Assembly: GCA_009785345.1 (NCBI GenBank) | Contig: WQWL01000002.1 | Location: 61,426-125,425, forward strand | From: Oscillospiraceae bacterium | GTDB lineage: Bacteria; Bacillota; Clostridia; Oscillospirales; Oscillospiraceae | DNA length: 64,000 nt | Direction of reading: 5' to 3' | Part shown: piece after piece, positions 61,386-64,000 of the stretch | Position numbering within the stretch: position 1 is the first letter of the stretch | How the letters are laid out: each line of letters starts with the position of its first letter | Position numbers and translations under genes: made by a program | The notes under the pieces: generated by a model | Databases searched by the model: none | Seen by the model: only the letters and a program-made list of their open reading frames with translations | Told to the model about the DNA's origin: nothing

Positions 61386-61514
61386 CTTTCTCTGCCAGTC
61401 TTTTTGCCGCAATACTGCGTTGTTCGTCAGTTAAATACCAATGGGTATTCGCCCTCCTCACGCCTTATATTGCAACAAAATCCCTTGGCATATAAAGCCA
61501 CTTATTTAAAATGT
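61369..61514. repeat. MITE-like long palindromic element E3 between ylxR and ylxQ
   Basis: ACATTTTAAATAA (61369-61381) / TTATTTAAAATGT (61502-61514); dyad continues inward (TGCCA..TTTTG..GCAATA / TATTGC..CAAAA..TGGCA) to a TACCAATGGGTA centre. Confidence 0.75.
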
Positions 61515-61587
61515 AATGCGCCAGAAACACTAAGCGAATCAGTAATTGACCCCTAACTCATCCTGAAACAGAAAATGGAGAACATAT

Positions 61588-61926
61588 ATGGATCGTTGTC
61601 TATCCATTCTGGGAATGGCAAAAAAAGCGGGATATCTCGCTGTCGGCGGTGAAGCCGTCGCGTTAGCTGCTCGACACAGAAAAGCCAGATTAATTATTAC
61701 GGCAAGCGATGCTTCCGCTTCCTCAGTTAGACGAGCGAAGTCCGGAGCTGAGTCGGGTGGATCAAAATATATCGCTGTACCATACACAATGTTTGAGCTC
61801 GGTAACGTTGCGGGACGCGGTTCTCCTGGCACCATAGCGTTTCTTGACAAAGGCTTAGCAGAAAGTTTTACAAAAAGATTGGCAGAGAATGCAAAGGAGG
61901 TAGATGCATATGAGCACAATGTTTAA
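61588..61926 (+). CDS. ylxQ: L7Ae-family ribosomal protein YlxQ
   Basis: SILGMAKKAGYLAVGGEAVALAARHRKARLIITASDASASS. Confidence 0.9.
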   Translation: MDRCLSILGMAKKAGYLAVGGEAVALAARHRKARLIITASDASASSVRRAKSGAESGGSKYIAVPYTMFELGNVAGRGSPGTIAFLDKGLAESFTKRLAENAKEVDAYEHNV

Positions 61927-64000
61927 GTATAGAGTCCACGAAGTCGCAAAGGATTTTAAAATCCCTACCAAAAAGGTAAGTGAGATTTTGGAAAAATATG
62001 CGACAAAACCAAAAAACCACATGCATATACTCACTGTCCAAGAGTTGGATATCATTTTTGCATACCTAACTGCCAACAACCAAATTGAAAGTATTGAAGA
62101 GGTTTTTGCTATTGCACCCGTTGAACCGGAAGTCAAGGCAACTGCTGAAAAAACCGCTAAAAAAGCTGCGGCTACTGCAACTCCTGGGGCTGTAGCAACT
62201 GCAGTCCCAGCAGCCAGTGGTGCAACTCCTGAAGCTGATACCGCTGCTCGTAAGCCACAAAAGAAAGTTGACAAACCCTTCATGCCACATAAGACCCCAC
62301 AAAAACGTGTTATTGATACATCAGGTGCAACTATTAACATGTCTAAGTATGACGAACGTCTTGACAATCTTGTACCTGAGCGCGCGGAAAAAATGAGCCG
62401 TGGTAAAGAAAAAATAGTACAAAAAAGGCGCACACCACAACAGTCAATCGCACATGGCGCAAAGAGACGTCAAGAAGAACGCGAAAGAATGCAAAAATTA
62501 CAACTTGAAGTTGCAAAGAAAGCTCCGCTCAAAGTTATGATTCCAAATGAAATCAGTGTTGGCGAGCTTGCTTCACGTATGAAAAAAGCTGGAGCAGAAG
62601 TTGTCCGCCAACTTATAAAGATGGGTGTTATGGCATCTGTATCGGATATAATTGACCATGATACTGCTGCACTCGTTGCTATCGAGCTTGGCTGCAAAGT
62701 TGAGCATGAAGTAGTTGTAACTATTGAAGAGCGTCTAATAGATGATAGTGAAGACACTGATGAAGAACTCGTATCTCGTGCACCTGTAGTCGTCGTCATG
62801 GGTCATGTTGATCACGGCAAAACATCACTTCTCGATAGAATCCGTAAGGAAAGTGTCGCTTCCGGCGAAGCAGGCGGAATAACACAACATATTGGCGCTT
62901 ATCAAACTTCAATTCATGGAAGCCCGATAACATTCCTTGATACTCCCGGACACGAAGCCTTTACAGCCATGCGTGCACGTGGTGCCAGCGTTACTGATAT
63001 AGCTATTCTAATTGTGGCTGCCGATGACGGAATCATGCCACAAACAATTGAGTCCATAAATCACGCGAGAGCTGCATCAATACCTATTATTGTTGCGATA
63101 AATAAAATTGATACAACAGGCGCAAACCCTGATAGAATTACGCAGCAACTCACAGAACATGAACTCGTTCCGGAAGAATGGGGTGGTGAAACAATTGTCT
63201 GCCCGATTTCTGCAAAGACTGGTGAAGGCATCGACCATCTCTTAGAAATGATTATTTTAACATCAGAAATGGGCGAACTGAAAGCCAATCCAAATCGTCT
63301 TGCTCGCGGTACTGTTATTGAAGCAAGACTTGACAAGGGACGCGGTCCTCTTATGACGGTGCTCGTACAAAATGGTACTCTAAAACATGGTGATACAATC
63401 ATCGCAGGTACAGCAGTAGGTAATGTTCGTGTTATGATGACTGATACAGGCGAGCGTATTGAGACTGCCGGTCCATCTGTTCCTGTTGAAATCTCAGGTA
63501 TGTCAGAAGTGCCTGATGCTGGTGATATGTTTAACGTCGTTACTGACGAACGTATGGCAAAAGAGCTTGCTGATCAACGTAAAACAGAAAAACGTGACAT
63601 GTCTGCTAATAAAGTCAGCGTATCCTTGGATGATTTATTCAGCAGAATACAACAAGGTGAGTTAAAAGATCTCAACATCATAGTCAAGGCTGATGTTCAA
63701 GGTAGTGCTGAAGCTATCAAAGCTTCTCTTGAAAAAATAACAAACGAAGAAGTTCGTGTTAGAGTTATCCATTCCGGTGTTGGTGCAATTAATGAATCTG
63801 ACATAATGCTCGCCTCTACAAGTGGTGCTATCATTGTAGGATTTAATGTGCGTCCTGATAACGCCGCAAGGGATAGCGCAGTTCGTAACAATGTTGATAT
63901 GCGTATGTATCGTGTTATCTACGAATGTATCAACGAAATTGAACTAGCGATGAAGGGCATGCTCGCACCAAAATATCAAGAAGTCGTTTATGGCCATGCA
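61910..64000 (+). CDS. infB: translation initiation factor IF-2 (3' truncated by window edge)
   Basis: [42 protein letters not shown]-domain [36 protein letters not shown]. Not in the ORF track because it runs off the window. Confidence 0.97.
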   Translation, partial: MSTMFKYRVHEVAKDFKIPTKKVSEILEKYATKPKNHMHILTVQELDIIFAYLTANNQIESIEEVFAIAPVEPEVKATAEKTAKKAAATATPGAVATAVPAASGATPEADTAARKPQKKVDKPFMPHKTPQKRVIDTSGATINMSKYDERLDNLVPERAEKMSRGKEKIVQKRRTPQQSIAHGAKRRQEERERMQKLQLEVAKKAPLKVMIPNEISVGELASRMKKAGAEVVRQLIKMGVMASVSDIIDHDTAALVAIELGCKVEHEVVVTIEERLIDDSEDTDEELVSRAPVVVVMGHVDHGKTSLLDRIRKESVASGEAGGITQHIGAYQTSIHGSPITFLDTPGHEAFTAMRARGASVTDIAILIVAADDGIMPQTIESINHARAASIPIIVAINKIDTTGANPDRITQQLTEHELVPEEWGGETIVCPISAKTGEGIDHLLEMIILTSEMGELKANPNRLARGTVIEARLDKGRGPLMTVLVQNGTLKHGDTIIAGTAVGNVRVMMTDTGERIETAGPSVPVEISGMSEVPDAGDMFNVVTDERMAKELADQRKTEKRDMSANKVSVSLDDLFSRIQQGELKDLNIIVKADVQGSAEAIKASLEKITNEEVRVRVIHSGVGAINESDIMLASTSGAIIVGFNVRPDNAARDSAVRNNVDMRMYRVIYECINEIELAMKGMLAPKYQEVVYGHA

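Noticed and set aside
61855-62433. 192-aa - strand ORF
   Set aside because: Antisense to infB, whose true frame starts at 61910 and runs to the window end.

Overview
AT-rich window that looks like a low-GC Gram-positive (Clostridia-like) chromosome. (1) 1-2.3 kb, + strand: phosphocholine genes (end of a LicC-LicA-type fusion, then LicB). (2) 2.4-21.7 kb, - strand: envelope glycopolymer cluster with two tandem LTA-synthase-like sulfatase-fold proteins, flippase, B12-radical SAM protein, GT2/DUF2304 pairs, rfbACBD and an initiating sugar transferase. (3) 21.8-42 kb, - strand: housekeeping block (amidase, pgsA, rimO, recX, recA, prmC, DUF1385, two-component system, radA, ftsH, hpt, tilS, dnaB, rplI, gdpP). 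(4) 42.2-59.6 kb: accessory region with a 2160-aa double-GH16 protein; a cassette of a small helical protein, a giant RHS protein with a GIY-YIG-like C-terminus and a candidate immunity protein; a ParB-like gene; and a divergent Septu-like PtuA/PtuB pair. (5) 60-64 kb, + strand: nusA-ylxR-ylxQ-infB. The best candidate for an undescribed system is the RHS cassette at 48.9-56.4 kb, which looks like a polymorphic toxin possibly exported by a type VII-like route. It sits next to a ParB-like gene with a MerR-type 19-bp-spacer promoter and next to Septu. Several palindromic (MITE-like) intergenic elements are also present. No CRISPR array, rRNA or tRNA was recognised. All family assignments were made by eye from the protein sequences, with no database search.
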